From assembly GCA_910578755.1 (NCBI GenBank), contig CAJTSZ010000040.1, positions 1 to 17,319 on the forward strand: a stretch of DNA of 17,319 nt. The letters are read 5' to 3'. Below the pieces are notes generated by a model, which was not told the origin of the DNA, did not search any database, and saw only the letters and a list, made by a program, of their open reading frames with translations. The stretch comes from an uncultured Oscillospiraceae bacterium. Its GTDB lineage: Bacteria > Bacillota > Clostridia > Oscillospirales > Ruminococcaceae. Shown in pieces: positions 6,927 through 13,962 of this stretch (position 1 is its first letter; the number at the start of each line of letters is the position of its first letter). The position numbers were made by a program, and so were the translations under genes.

Positions 6927-6955
6927 AGGTTAACACATTTGCAGTGTTTTTTCAA
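6927..6955 (-). promoter_or_regulatory. Possible promoter of the rubrerythrin gene
   Basis: On the minus strand TTGAAA (6955-6950), a 17-bp spacer and TAACCT (6932-6927). The -35 is good and the -10 weak. The leader to the ATG at 6850 would be about 70 nt. Confidence 0.4.
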
Positions 6956-7149
6956 CTTGTTTTCTGTTAATTTTTTCTGCAAAGGAAATTCCTTTCCCTT
7001 AACCAAAATGGTGGTAAAAATATCATACCCCCTTTTTCACTTTAATATTCTGCAAATGTCCTTTTTTTCCTAACCTTATGTATACATGGAAAAAAAGAGC
7101 ACATACTACTACCAAGGCGGCAGGTTGGTTCTCCGCCGTAATCAGAAAT

Positions 7150-7175
7150 TTTGTGTGCCCTTTATAGCGCACAAA
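7150..7175 (+). promoter_or_regulatory. Leader hairpin before the small basic peptide
   Basis: TTTGTGTGC (7150-7158) pairs with GCGCACAAA (7167-7175), nine pairs including one G-U, five bases before the AAGGAAGG ribosome site. A second small stem (GGCGG with CCGCC, about 7117-7138) lies upstream. The rest of the 345-bp gap 6851-7195 shows no other gene; a 10-bp palindrome ATGTATACAT is at 7078-7087. Confidence 0.45.
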
Positions 7176-7195
7176 GAAAAAGGAAGGTACAAACT

Positions 7196-7285
7196 ATGAG
7201 CAAAAAAGATACTAAAAAAGCAAAACAGGCTGAAAACAAAGTTGGCCAGGAGCCAAAAAAACCCGAAACCACCAACGAAAGATAA
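7196..7285 (+). CDS. Possible small lysine-rich protein, 29 residues
   Basis: ATG at 7196 has AAGGAAGG (7180-7187) eight bases upstream and runs 29 codons to TAA. The peptide begins M-S-K-K-D-T-K-K-A-K-Q and is hydrophilic and basic, with no membrane segment or cysteine. A GC-rich terminator follows 10 bp after the stop, and a hairpin precedes the ribosome site, so the unit looks like a short independent transcript. I do not recognise a family. It could also be a small RNA with a chance reading frame. It is convergent with the yitT-like gene. Confidence 0.45.
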   Translation: MSKKDTKKAKQAENKVGQEPKKPETTNER

Positions 7286-7295
7286 CAAGCCAGCC

Positions 7296-7338
7296 GGCGG
7301 CCTAGCGTATTATTGCGCCAGGGCCGCCCTTTTCTTTT
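7296..7338 (+). terminator. Terminator of the small plus-strand unit
   Basis: GGCGGCC (7296-7302) pairs with GGCCGCC (7322-7328) and is followed by CTTTTCTTTT. The alternative stem CCGCCC/GGGCGG (7324-7329 with 7339-7344) overlaps it. Confidence 0.6.
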
Positions 7339-7352
7339 GGGCGGGCAGCCAT

Positions 7353-7387
7353 ACAAAAAGAGGAAGGGAGGCCCTGGCCTCCCTTCC
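7353..7387 (-). terminator. Terminator of the yitT-like gene
   Basis: A 12-bp purine/pyrimidine stem (7362-7373 with 7376-7387, very short loop) begins six bases after the stop codon and is followed on the minus strand by CTTTTTG. Confidence 0.85.
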
Positions 7388-7392
7388 TTCGG

Positions 7393-8283
7393 TTATTTTT
7401 CCTGATTGATGGGGTTAAACCCTGTGCCTAAAATTTCTGTAGCTTCGTTTACAATAATAAAAGCCTGGGGGTCAATGGAATAAACCAGCCGTTTTACAGC
7501 CGGGTACTGGTTATCCTTTAAGGCGCACATAACCACCTTCATTTGGGTGCCGGTATAGGAGCCTTCCCCATGAATCAAGGTGACGCCGCGGTTTACAACA
7601 TCCTTTATGCCCTGTGCAATTTCCTTTGGGTGCTGGGTAACAATCATCATATTTTTGCCCTTGTCGCCACCGTAAAGCACCATATCCACCATACGGGAGC
7701 AGGTAAAGATGGTAATTAACCCGTACAGGCCGCTTTCTATGTTGCCGTAAACAAGGACGGAAAGGGCCAGCACGCAGAAGTCGGAAATAAAGGTGAGCCT
7801 TCCAATGGATTTGTGTGGGAATTTCTTTTTCATCAACCGGCTAATAATATCCATGCCGCCGGTGGTGGAGCCACTCATAAATACCACTGCCAGGGCAAGG
7901 CCTGTAAGTACACCGCCCATAAGGGCAGCCAGAATTTTATCCCCCTGGTAGCCGGTAATGTTCATTGCTTTAAAGGCAAAGCCCACCAAGTCCACAATAA
8001 AGGAGATAATTGCGGAGGACTTTAAGGTTTTTATACTGAAATTAAAGCCCAAACATTTAAAAGCAATAATAATCAGCGGTACATTGATAATAAAGGACAT
8101 GGTACCAATAGGGATACCAGTTAAGTAATTAATTAAGGTTGCAAGGCCGGTAATGCCCCCCGGCGCCATTTTGTTTGGCGCAGTAAACATATTTACACTG
8201 ATACCAAACAGTATACCGCCTAAAATATCGTTTGGTATACCTTTAACCAGTTCCTGCGCGCTGTTTTTCAGTTGGTCTTTCAC
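7393..8283 (-). CDS. YitT family membrane protein (DUF161 plus C-terminal DUF2179)
   Basis: About 296 residues. The N-terminal two thirds hold five to six membrane helices with family signatures: G-I-L-F-G-I-S-V-N-M-F near residue 24, A-P-G-G-I-T-G-L-A, and G-S-T-T-G-G-M-D-I-I-S-R in the middle. The last 80 residues form the soluble DUF2179 domain (K-N-M-M-I-V-T-Q-H-P, then G-V-T-L-I-H-G-E-G-S-Y-T-G). The family is widespread in Firmicutes and its transport role is unproven. I place the start at GTG 8283, eight bases after GGGAGG; the TTG directly before it (8286) is the other option. It lies alone between its own terminator and the 103-bp repeats, downstream of mrnC on the same strand. Confidence 0.92.
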   Translation of the reverse strand: MKDQLKNSAQELVKGIPNDILGGILFGISVNMFTAPNKMAPGGITGLATLINYLTGIPIGTMSFIINVPLIIIAFKCLGFNFSIKTLKSSAIISFIVDLVGFAFKAMNITGYQGDKILAALMGGVLTGLALAVVFMSGSTTGGMDIISRLMKKKFPHKSIGRLTFISDFCVLALSVLVYGNIESGLYGLITIFTCSRMVDMVLYGGDKGKNMMIVTQHPKEIAQGIKDVVNRGVTLIHGEGSYTGTQMKVVMCALKDNQYPAVKRLVYSIDPQAFIIVNEATEILGTGFNPINQEK

Positions 8284-8317
8284 CAAAGCTTCCTCCCTTT
8301 TCTGTCAATCTTTTTTT

Positions 8318-8655
8318 ATTGCTTCACAATAAAAAAGCTGATGTGCAGACGGATACGGGCTATTCGCCCTCCCCGCCCAGTGCACGAAAAAATAGTTTCG
8401 CTTCGCTCAACTATTTTTTTATTGCTTCACAATAAAAAAGCTGATGTGCAGACGGATACGGGCTATTCGCCCTCCCCGCCCAGTGCACGAAAAAATAGTT
8501 TCGCTTCGCTCAACTATTTTTTTATTGCTTCACAATAAAAAAGCTGATGTGCAGACGGATACGGGCTATTCGCCCTCCCCGCCCAGTGCACGAAAAAATA
8601 GTTTCGCTTCGCTCAACTATTTTTTTATTGCTTCACAATAAAAAGCTGATGTGCA
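8318..8655 (-). repeat. Tandem 103-bp hairpin-rich repeat, three perfect copies plus a partial fourth
   Basis: Copies at 8318-8420, 8421-8523 and 8524-8626 are identical; a fourth starts at 8627 and diverges after about 28 bases with one A lost. Each unit holds TTATTG-CTTCA-CAATAA, a GTGCA/TGCAC pair that encloses GGGC-TATTC-GCCC, and AAAAAATAGTT paired with AACTATTTTTT around a TCGCTTCGCTC-type loop. The last is a terminator-like stem with T-runs on both strands. The unit length is not a multiple of three, so the frames rotate and the overlapping ORFs here are repeat artefacts. It lies in the mrnC-yitT gap. Confidence 0.9.
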
Positions 8656-8846
8656 GGCGAAACAATTCTCGCAAGTTTTGCAGGCAAAGCCAAAAAACTT
8701 GTAAGGGGCGTTCACACAGTTTTATTTCGCACAAATAGTTCACGCCCTGTTCCACCCTCTCCGCCCAATGCACGTTCACAATAAAAAATTTATGATATGT
8801 TCCCCAATACAAAGCGGGCTTTGCCCTGCGCCCTTTCCTTTTTGAA
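8656..8846. repeat. Decayed flank of the 103-bp repeat
   Basis: No gene is visible. Pieces similar to the repeat recur out of register: an AAATAGTT at 8735-8742, CCTCTCCGCCCAATGCAC at about 8756-8773 (compare CCTCCCCGCCCAGTGCAC in the unit), TTCACAATAAAAAA near 8775-8788 and GCGGGCTTTGCCC near 8814-8826. This suggests an older, diverged copy next to the recently amplified ones. Confidence 0.55.
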
Positions 8847-8852
8847 TAGGGC

Positions 8853-9284
8853 TTACTGCTCTTCCAAAGCCCCTTCGGCTTCCCCGGTTTCTGGAAAACC
8901 CAGGGCCGCCTGCTGTTCAATATAGCAAAACAGCTCCTTTAGCCGGTCCGTTTTTCCCTGAAGGAATAAATACCCAAACAGGGCCTCCAAGCCGGTTGCC
9001 CTGCGGTACTCCGCAGGGTTGGCGTGCTTTGGCGGCTTTACCCCATTAGCATTGCGGCCCCGTTTCCATACAGCCAGTTCTTCCTCTGTCAGCACTGGCT
9101 CCAAGGCGGAAACAGCCTTGCTTTGGAAGGATGCCCGCACCTGCTCCACCGCCAAAAGGTGCAGCTTGTTCACCGGCATATTGGCTTGGTTTACCAGCCG
9201 GCTGCGGACAAACAGCTCGTACACCGCGTCCCCCAAAAAGGCAAGGGTACCAGGGCTCAGCAGTTTTGGGTCTGTTTTTTGCAT
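8853..9284 (-). CDS. mrnC: Mini-ribonuclease III (MrnC)
   Basis: 143 residues from ATG 9284. It has the RNase III catalytic fold without a double-strand RNA-binding domain: L-A-F-L-G-D-A-V-Y-E-L-F-V-R near residue 14 carries the metal-binding Asp, and G-L-E-A-L-F-G-Y-L-F-L near residue 97 is the second acidic signature. The family matures 23S rRNA in Firmicutes. It follows obg by 74 bp on the same strand. The ATG has no ribosome site at a usable distance: AAGGAGG (9317-9311) is 26 bases away but exactly eight bases from an in-frame ACG at 9302, which would add T-E-E-Q-N-E. No in-frame ATG, GTG or TTG lies between them. The C-terminus is Glu-rich. Confidence 0.92.
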   Translation of the reverse strand: MQKTDPKLLSPGTLAFLGDAVYELFVRSRLVNQANMPVNKLHLLAVEQVRASFQSKAVSALEPVLTEEELAVWKRGRNANGVKPPKHANPAEYRRATGLEALFGYLFLQGKTDRLKELFCYIEQQAALGFPETGEAEGALEEQ

Positions 9285-9358
9285 TTCGTTCTGTTCTTCC
9301 GTTTGTTTTCCCTCCTTTCATTATTTTTATTACTGTCCAATTCCCTTAATTCATATTG

Positions 9359-10633
9359 TTACCGAATATAATCAAACTCAAAGTTCAGAATACTTACCGT
9401 ATCCCCTTCTTCAATGCCCATTTCCTCCAAACGGTCAATAATGCCGCTGGTGCGCAGCACCCTTTGGAAGTACCCCAGGTCTTCCTCGTCCTCTACATCC
9501 ACCATGCCGAACACCTTCACCAGCCAATCGGCCTCTACAATATAAACGCCGTCCTCTACGGTAATGTCAAACTTCCATTTGTCCTCTTTGGAAACTGCAA
9601 CCTCTTCCGGAACATAATCCACCTCAAACCGTTTTATAGGGGGCAGCTGGTCCAGCTTGGCCTCTATGGCCTGTATTAGGGGCTCCACCCCCTGCCTGCC
9701 CGCTGCGGAAAGGACGAAAAAGGGCAAGCCCTTTCTTTCCACAAAGGTGCGGAACTCCTCTATTTGCTCTGGGGTGGCCATATCCGCCTTATTTGCAACC
9801 ACAATTTGCTCCCGCTGGGAAAGCTCCTCATTAAAGTTCGCCAATTCCCCGTTGATGGTTGCAAAGTCCTCCTTCGGGTCACGGCCCTCGCTGCCGGAAA
9901 CATCCACCACATGGACCACCAGCCGGCACCGTTCCACGTGGCGTAAAAATTCATGGCCCAGGCCCACACCCTCGCTGGCGCCCTCAATTAAGCCGGGAAT
10001 ATCCGCCATAACAAAGGATTTCCCCTCCGCCACCTTCACAACCCCCAATACTGGGGTAAGGGTGGTAAAATGGTAGTTGGCAATTTTTGGTTTTGCCCCG
10101 CTTACTACGGAAATTAAGGTAGATTTACCTACATTGGGGTAGCCTACCAGCCCTACATCGGCCAAAAGCTTCAATTCCAGCTGCAAATCAAACTGCTGGC
10201 CGGGTATGCCCGGCTTGGCAAAGCGTGGGATTTGCCGGGTGGGGGTTGCAAAATGGCTGTTGCCCCAGCCGCCGTTGCCGCCTTTGGCAATAATCACTGG
10301 TTCCTCGTCGGAAATATCCGCCATAACCTGGCCTGTTTCCGCGTTTTTTACCACTGTGCCAATGGGCACCAAAATTACCAGGTCCACGCCGCTTTTTCCG
10401 CTGCACCGCTTAGAACTTCCGTTTTCCCCATTGGGGGCAATAAATTTTTTCTTATACTTAAAATCCACCAGGGTGTTCATGTCGCGGCTGCCCTTGAGCA
10501 CCACATTGGCGCCCTTGCCGCCGTCCCCGCCGTCCGGGCCGCCTGCGGCAACATATTTTTCCCTGTGGAAGGAAACAGCGCCGTTGCCGCCGTTGCCCGC
10601 CTGAACACGTATAAAGGCTTTATCTATAAACAT
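9359..10633 (-). CDS. obg: Obg/CgtA family GTPase
   Basis: 424 residues, typical for Firmicutes Obg including the C-terminal OCT domain. The N-terminal glycine-rich Obg fold (1-158) has G-N-G-G-N-G-A-V-S-F and G-G-P-D-G-G-D-G-G-K-G. The G domain has the P-loop G-Y-P-N-V-G-K-S-T near 165, T-L-T-P at switch I, D-I-P-G-L-I-E-G-A at G3, N-K-A-D at G4 and S-A-A at G5. The OCT domain covers about 345-424. It is an essential 50S ribosome assembly GTPase tied to stress and (p)ppGpp. GAGAGG is six bases before the ATG. It lies 39 bp after the lipoprotein gene and before mrnC, a ribosome-maturation neighbourhood. Confidence 0.97.
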   Translation of the reverse strand: MFIDKAFIRVQAGNGGNGAVSFHREKYVAAGGPDGGDGGKGANVVLKGSRDMNTLVDFKYKKKFIAPNGENGSSKRCSGKSGVDLVILVPIGTVVKNAETGQVMADISDEEPVIIAKGGNGGWGNSHFATPTRQIPRFAKPGIPGQQFDLQLELKLLADVGLVGYPNVGKSTLISVVSGAKPKIANYHFTTLTPVLGVVKVAEGKSFVMADIPGLIEGASEGVGLGHEFLRHVERCRLVVHVVDVSGSEGRDPKEDFATINGELANFNEELSQREQIVVANKADMATPEQIEEFRTFVERKGLPFFVLSAAGRQGVEPLIQAIEAKLDQLPPIKRFEVDYVPEEVAVSKEDKWKFDITVEDGVYIVEADWLVKVFGMVDVEDEEDLGYFQRVLRTSGIIDRLEEMGIEEGDTVSILNFEFDYIR

Positions 10634-10672
10634 ACAATACCTCTCTGTTTTAATATTCTTTTTATACCTCTT

Positions 10673-11326
10673 TTAAGCTGGCTGTATGGAAATGGTTTTG
10701 GCAATTTCCTTGGCTTGTTCCAGCTCCATAGTCCCCGGTACAAAGGCAATTCCCACAAATACGCCCAGTTCCTTGTTATATGCCAACACGCCTACGGTTT
10801 CTATCTCCGGAATTTCCGCCATGGATTTATTTTTTTCTGCTTCCTGGGGGTTTTTATACCAAATTTCCGCCACGCCTGCTTCCCCGTTTTCCCAAACAGC
10901 CGCTGTGGTATAGGGGTCCCAAACAAACATGGAGGATAACCGCAGCTCTGGGTACACGGTTTTGTAGTAATCCTCCTGAGGAATTTCTTCCTGGTAGGGC
11001 TCAAACTGGTTAAAGCCAACATAAGCTGCCGGCTCCTCCCCTTTGTAAACAAGCACCGTAGAATAAAAGCTGCCGGGAATATCCACTTTACCGCTGTTGG
11101 GGGTTTCCCCTATCCGCCACCCTTCTGGCAAATCCACCTTTACCTGGAATTTGGGCGTGCTGTTAATTTGGTCTATATAGGGTAGATTTTCCGGGTTCTC
11201 CTCCTGATAAACAGGAAAAACAACTGCCTGCTGCCCCTGCTTTATATTTTCCCCCTGGCAGGCAGAAAAAACAGCAGACAAAGCAACTATAAAAACAATA
11301 AACAAAAGCATTTGTATTCTTTTCAT
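10673..11326 (-). CDS. Putative lipoprotein of unknown function
   Basis: 217 residues. The N-terminus is a lipoprotein signal: M-K-R, a hydrophobic stretch to about residue 20, then V-F-S-A-C23. Phe at -3 is a less common lipobox residue. The mature part begins with a short polar linker and continues as one domain with V-D-L-P-E-G-W-R-I-G-E near residue 68, V-G-F-N-Q-F-E-P and many aromatic residues, in the style of PsbP/DUF-type extracellular domains, but I do not recognise it. AAGGAGG is 10 bases before the ATG. It is probably co-transcribed with obg. The palindrome cluster upstream may hold its promoter. Confidence 0.85.
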   Translation of the reverse strand: MKRIQMLLFIVFIVALSAVFSACQGENIKQGQQAVVFPVYQEENPENLPYIDQINSTPKFQVKVDLPEGWRIGETPNSGKVDIPGSFYSTVLVYKGEEPAAYVGFNQFEPYQEEIPQEDYYKTVYPELRLSSMFVWDPYTTAAVWENGEAGVAEIWYKNPQEAEKNKSMAEIPEIETVGVLAYNKELGVFVGIAFVPGTMELEQAKEIAKTISIQPA

Positions 11327-11385
11327 TTTTCTTTATCCTCCTTGGTTGTTGCAATTTTCTACTGCCAGGCCCAGCAGCACAGGCT

Positions 11386-11610
11386 TTGCGGTTATTATAC
11401 CATGAACACAGCGTGTGGATAGTATAATTGCCCAACAGGGGCGAGCACTTGGGGCATTAAAATATAATAACGGCTTTTCCGTTATTATACCACGAAGCGC
11501 AACGCGCGCAGTGGTATAATTGGCCATCTTTTTCTGCACCGCAAGGAGCAGGAAAAAGGGCCATCTAAAATCCCTATAATAACCGCTTTGCGGTTATTAT
11601 ACCACAGGCC
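11386..11610. repeat. Cluster of composite palindromes with extended -10 cores
   Basis: Three related elements. Copy 2 is complete: 11463-11473 pairs with 11479-11489 (11 bp), and the same middle arm, read as 11484-11493, pairs with 11511-11520 (10 bp), so the two hairpins exclude each other. Copy 3 has the left hairpin only (11575-11586 with 11590-11601, 12 bp). Copy 1 (about 11386-11430) keeps the middle arm and a degenerate right arm ending in TATAATTG. The middle arm reads TGGTATAAT on the minus strand in all three, and the right arm of copy 2 reads the same on the plus strand. The rest of the gap 11327-11696 is unremarkable apart from the rpmA terminator. Confidence 0.7.
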
Positions 11611-11651
11611 AAAACAAAAAACACCCTGCTTCCCCCAAACAGAAGAAAAAC

Positions 11652-11682
11652 AAGAAAAAATCCCGAGTAAAACTCGGGATTT
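11652..11682 (-). terminator. Terminator of the rplU-prp-rpmA operon
   Basis: A 10-bp stem (11658-11667 with 11673-11682, loop TAAAA) lies 14 bases after the rpmA stop on the minus strand and runs into TTTTTTCTTG. Confidence 0.9.
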
Positions 11683-11696
11683 AAACTGCTAAAGCA

Positions 11697-11978
11697 TTAT
11701 TGAACTGGAATAACGCTAACCTTTTTACGGTCGCGGCCAAAACGTTCAAATTTTACCTTGCCATCAACCAAAGCAAAAAGGGTATCATCAGAACCGATAC
11801 CTACATTGGTACCTGGATGAATGTGGGTACCTCTTTGGCGGTAAAGGATGTTGCCGGCCAGTACAAACTGACCATCAGCGCGTTTTGCACCAAGGCGTTT
11901 TGCCTCAGAGTCACGGCCGTTCTTGGAAGAACCAACACCTTTTTTATGAGCAAAGAACTGCATACTAAGTTTAAGCAT
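11697..11978 (-). CDS. rpmA: 50S ribosomal protein L27 (with Prp-cleaved leader)
   Basis: 93 residues. The N-terminal extension M-L-K-L-S-M-Q-F-F precedes A-H-K-K-G-V-G-S-S-K-N-G-R-D, the conserved L27 start. This extension is the Firmicutes precursor form removed after F-F by the Prp protease, which is encoded just upstream. Cleavage exposes the tail that reaches the peptidyl-transferase centre. The gene is third in the rplU-prp-rpmA operon and begins 4 bp after the prp stop. Confidence 0.97.
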   Translation of the reverse strand: MLKLSMQFFAHKKGVGSSKNGRDSEAKRLGAKRADGQFVLAGNILYRQRGTHIHPGTNVGIGSDDTLFALVDGKVKFERFGRDRKKVSVIPVQ

Positions 11979-11982
11979 TGTG

Positions 11983-12300
11983 TTACACCTCCGAAACTTT
12001 TACTTTAATGGTACCAGGATATGTTTCTGCCAGCACGGTCAAGTGCAAGTGCAGCGCCTCCAACAGCTGCGAAGCCTCTTTTTGGGGCTTACCCGGCAAT
12101 GCAAGTTGAATTGTATTTTCCAGCGCCGTCACCTTAGCAGGGGTTTTAAATACCTCTGTTACAGCATTGGCGGTAAGCTGGACAGCCGATGTTACCGAAG
12201 CGCATACAATGTCCTCCCCGTAATCCCCATAGCCGGCATGGCCGCTGATGGAAAAGGAAGTAAATGCGCCTGCGGTTTTTACAAAATCAGCCTGAATCAT
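11983..12300 (-). CDS. prp: Ribosomal-processing cysteine protease Prp
   Basis: 105 residues. The conserved G-H-A-G-Y near residue 20 gives the catalytic His, and G-E-D-I-V-C-A-S-V-T-S near 29 the catalytic Cys. This small cysteine protease trims the L27 precursor. It lies between rplU and rpmA, 6 bp and 4 bp away, the standard Firmicutes order. Start ATG 12300. Confidence 0.95.
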   Translation of the reverse strand: MIQADFVKTAGAFTSFSISGHAGYGDYGEDIVCASVTSAVQLTANAVTEVFKTPAKVTALENTIQLALPGKPQKEASQLLEALHLHLTVLAETYPGTIKVKVSEV

Positions 12301-12306
12301 AAAAAT

Positions 12307-12618
12307 TTACGCGTTAATAGAAACAATTTCTACTTTTGTATAGGGCTGTCTGTGGCCCAGTTTGCGTTTGCTGTCCTTTTTGGAACGGTAAGTGAATACA
12401 TGGATTTTTTTGCCTTTGCCGTTTTTCACAGCTTTTGCAACAACGGTAGCGCCTTCTACAACAGGTGTGCCAATTACCATGCCATCTTCTTTGCCAACAG
12501 CAACAACTTCATTAAAGTTTACGGTTTCTTCAGGCTGAACATTCAGTTTTTCAATGTAAACAACATCGCCTTCAGATACACGATACTGTTTGCCACCGGT
12601 TTTGATAATAGCGTACAT
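12307..12618 (-). CDS. rplU: 50S ribosomal protein L21
   Basis: 103 residues from ATG 12618 (M-Y-A-I-I-K-T-G-G-K-Q-Y-R-V), the conserved L21 N-terminus. AGAAAGAGG sits nine bases upstream. An upstream ATG at 12708 in the same frame falls in the leader RNA and is not the start. The C-terminal signature is K-R-x-L-G-H-R-Q-x-Y-T. It binds 23S rRNA and is first gene of its operon. Confidence 0.97.
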   Translation of the reverse strand: MYAIIKTGGKQYRVSEGDVVYIEKLNVQPEETVNFNEVVAVGKEDGMVIGTPVVEGATVVAKAVKNGKGKKIHVFTYRSKKDSKRKLGHRQPYTKVEIVSINA

Positions 12619-12714
12619 ATCAATAAACCTCTTTCTAAAAATCTCGCTGTCTCGCAGGCGGCTGCCCTGCCCGTAAATGGGAAAACACGCACTTTTAGCC
12701 CGGAACATGCGGCA
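12619..12714 (-). ncRNA. Probable ribosomal protein L21 leader RNA
   Basis: About 96 nt lie between the predicted RNA start and rplU. The leader can form CGCAT/GTGCG, CCC/GGG around ATTTAC, and GCAGG/CCTGC stems, followed by the single-stranded-looking AGACAGCGAGA (12652-12642). Firmicutes have a known L21 leader of about this size and position that is thought to bind L21 for feedback. Assignment rests on position and general structure; a covariance-model search would decide it. Confidence 0.5.
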
Positions 12715-12720
12715 TAAATT

Positions 12721-12750
12721 AGTTTACCACAGCAAACTATGGCTTGTCAA
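12721..12750 (-). promoter_or_regulatory. Promoter of rplU-prp-rpmA
   Basis: On the minus strand TTGACA (12750-12745), an 18-bp spacer and TAAACT (12726-12721). The stretch 12751-12906 upstream holds no gene, only an AAGGGGC/GCCCCTT stem (12767-12773 with 12791-12797). Confidence 0.75.
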
Positions 12751-12906
12751 GGGAAACAGCCGCCACAAGGGGCAAAAAATACTATTTTACGCCCCTTTTC
12801 CGCACTTTTGGCAACCTCGTGTTTTTGTGGAAGGGCACTTGTGTTTTTTTGTGCATTATCGCCAGGGGGGAAGTTTTAACGGGGCGGCTCCCTGAACGCT
12901 TTCAAA

Positions 12907-12935
12907 AGAAAAAGGCAAAGGGAAGCCCCTTGCTC
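12907..12935 (-). terminator. Terminator of yfmF-yfmH-lgt
   Basis: GCAAGGG pairs with CCCTTTGC on the minus strand (12933-12927 with 12922-12915, one G-U) and is followed by CTTTTTCTTTT. It starts six bases after the lgt stop. Confidence 0.7.
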
Positions 12936-12939
12936 TTTT

Positions 12940-13950
12940 TTAATTCTCCTGCTCTTCGGAGGTTTCCTCTGCGGCGGGGGCTTTTTCCTGTTGGGCAGGC
13001 TCTGCTGCGGCGGGCGCGCCCTTTTGATACAGCTCCCCGCTTACTGCCCGGCGGGATTCCTCCGTTGCAGCATACAGGGGCAAAAAGCCGTCGCCCTCCC
13101 GTTTTATTTTACTGCGGACAAAAAGCCATACCCCAAGGGCCGAAACTGCCAATACCGCAGCCAGCACCTGGGAAACCCGAATGCCCGTATTCCCAATAAC
13201 CAGGCTGTCTGTACGCAAGCCTTCAATAAACATACGCCCCAGGCCATACCAGCCGGCGTAAAACAGGGTAAGCTCCCCATCAAAGCGGCGGCGCTTGGTG
13301 TACCAGGCAATAAACAGGAACCCAGCCAAACACCACATACTTTCATAAAAAAAGGTGGGATGCACCGGCATGGCAGGGTCAATGGACATACCCATAGCCT
13401 CCAGCTCCTGCTCGTGGGCGGTAAGGTACTGGGTAATTACCGGGCTGCTCATGCCCCAGGGCAGGCTGGTATTGGCGCCAAAGGCTTCAATATTCACAAA
13501 GTTGCCCCAGCGGCCCATGGCCTGGCCAATGAAAAAGCCCCCTGTTACGGCGTCCGCCATGGGCAAAAACTTTACCCTGCGCCAGCGGCACATTAGGTAG
13601 CCCGCAGCAAAACCAAACAGGATGCCCCCATAAATGGCCAGCCCCCCGTTGCGGGTGTTGAAGACTTCCCCTAAGTTTTGGCTGTAATAATCCCAGCGAA
13701 AGGCAACATAGTACAGCCTTGCTCCTACAATGCCGCCAATAACGGCGCCAAAAATAATGTCTACCATGCGGTCCTCGTTAAGGCCAAAGGTTTTTGCCCT
13801 GCGGAACACATAAAAAATGGCCAAAGCAAAGCCAATGGCAATAAGGATGCCGTACCAGTAAAAAGAAAAATTACCAATGCGGAATGCCACCCTATCCAGG
13901 TGGAGCTCCCAGCCCAAGGCGGGGAAGGTTAAAGTTTCTACCGTACCCAT
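12940..13950 (-). CDS. lgt: Prolipoprotein diacylglyceryl transferase
   Basis: 336 residues, seven-helix membrane enzyme that adds diacylglycerol from phosphatidylglycerol to the lipobox Cys of prolipoproteins. Signatures: Y-W-Y-G-I-L-I near 32, N-G-G-L-A-I-Y-G-G near 101, G-R-W-G-N-F-V-N-I-E-A-F-G (the Lgt signature) near 145, and H-P-T-F-F-Y-E-S near 196. The C-terminal 50 residues form an Ala/Glu/Pro/Gln-rich tail beyond the usual end, probably disordered and cytoplasmic. The ribosome site AAGGAGA overlaps the stop codon of the upstream gene, 12 bp away, showing translational coupling. Confidence 0.97.
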   Translation of the reverse strand: MGTVETLTFPALGWELHLDRVAFRIGNFSFYWYGILIAIGFALAIFYVFRRAKTFGLNEDRMVDIIFGAVIGGIVGARLYYVAFRWDYYSQNLGEVFNTRNGGLAIYGGILFGFAAGYLMCRWRRVKFLPMADAVTGGFFIGQAMGRWGNFVNIEAFGANTSLPWGMSSPVITQYLTAHEQELEAMGMSIDPAMPVHPTFFYESMWCLAGFLFIAWYTKRRRFDGELTLFYAGWYGLGRMFIEGLRTDSLVIGNTGIRVSQVLAAVLAVSALGVWLFVRSKIKREGDGFLPLYAATEESRRAVSGELYQKGAPAAAEPAQQEKAPAAEETSEEQEN

Positions 13951-13962
13951 TGCTTCATCTCC

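Noticed and set aside
6860..6960. PerR or Fur box before the rubrerythrin gene
   Set aside because: I looked for a TTATAAT-type inverted repeat near the promoter and found none that matches well.
8318..8655. CRISPR array
   Set aside because: The units are contiguous perfect copies with no variable spacers, and the 103-bp unit is too long for a CRISPR repeat.
8272..8738. Three overlapping plus-strand ORFs sharing an identical Arg/Pro-rich peptide
   Set aside because: They arise because the 103-bp repeat is one base longer than a multiple of three, so the same peptides recur in rotated frames. No ribosome sites and no protein-like composition.
12619..12708. Longer L21 with a 30-residue N-terminal extension
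   Set aside because: The extension falls in the leader RNA. The conserved N-terminus and a good ribosome site mark ATG 12618 as the start.
12991..13596. Plus-strand 201-codon ORF within lgt
   Set aside because: Shadow of the well-conserved lgt gene; composition is His/Pro/Gly-rich as expected for antisense frames.
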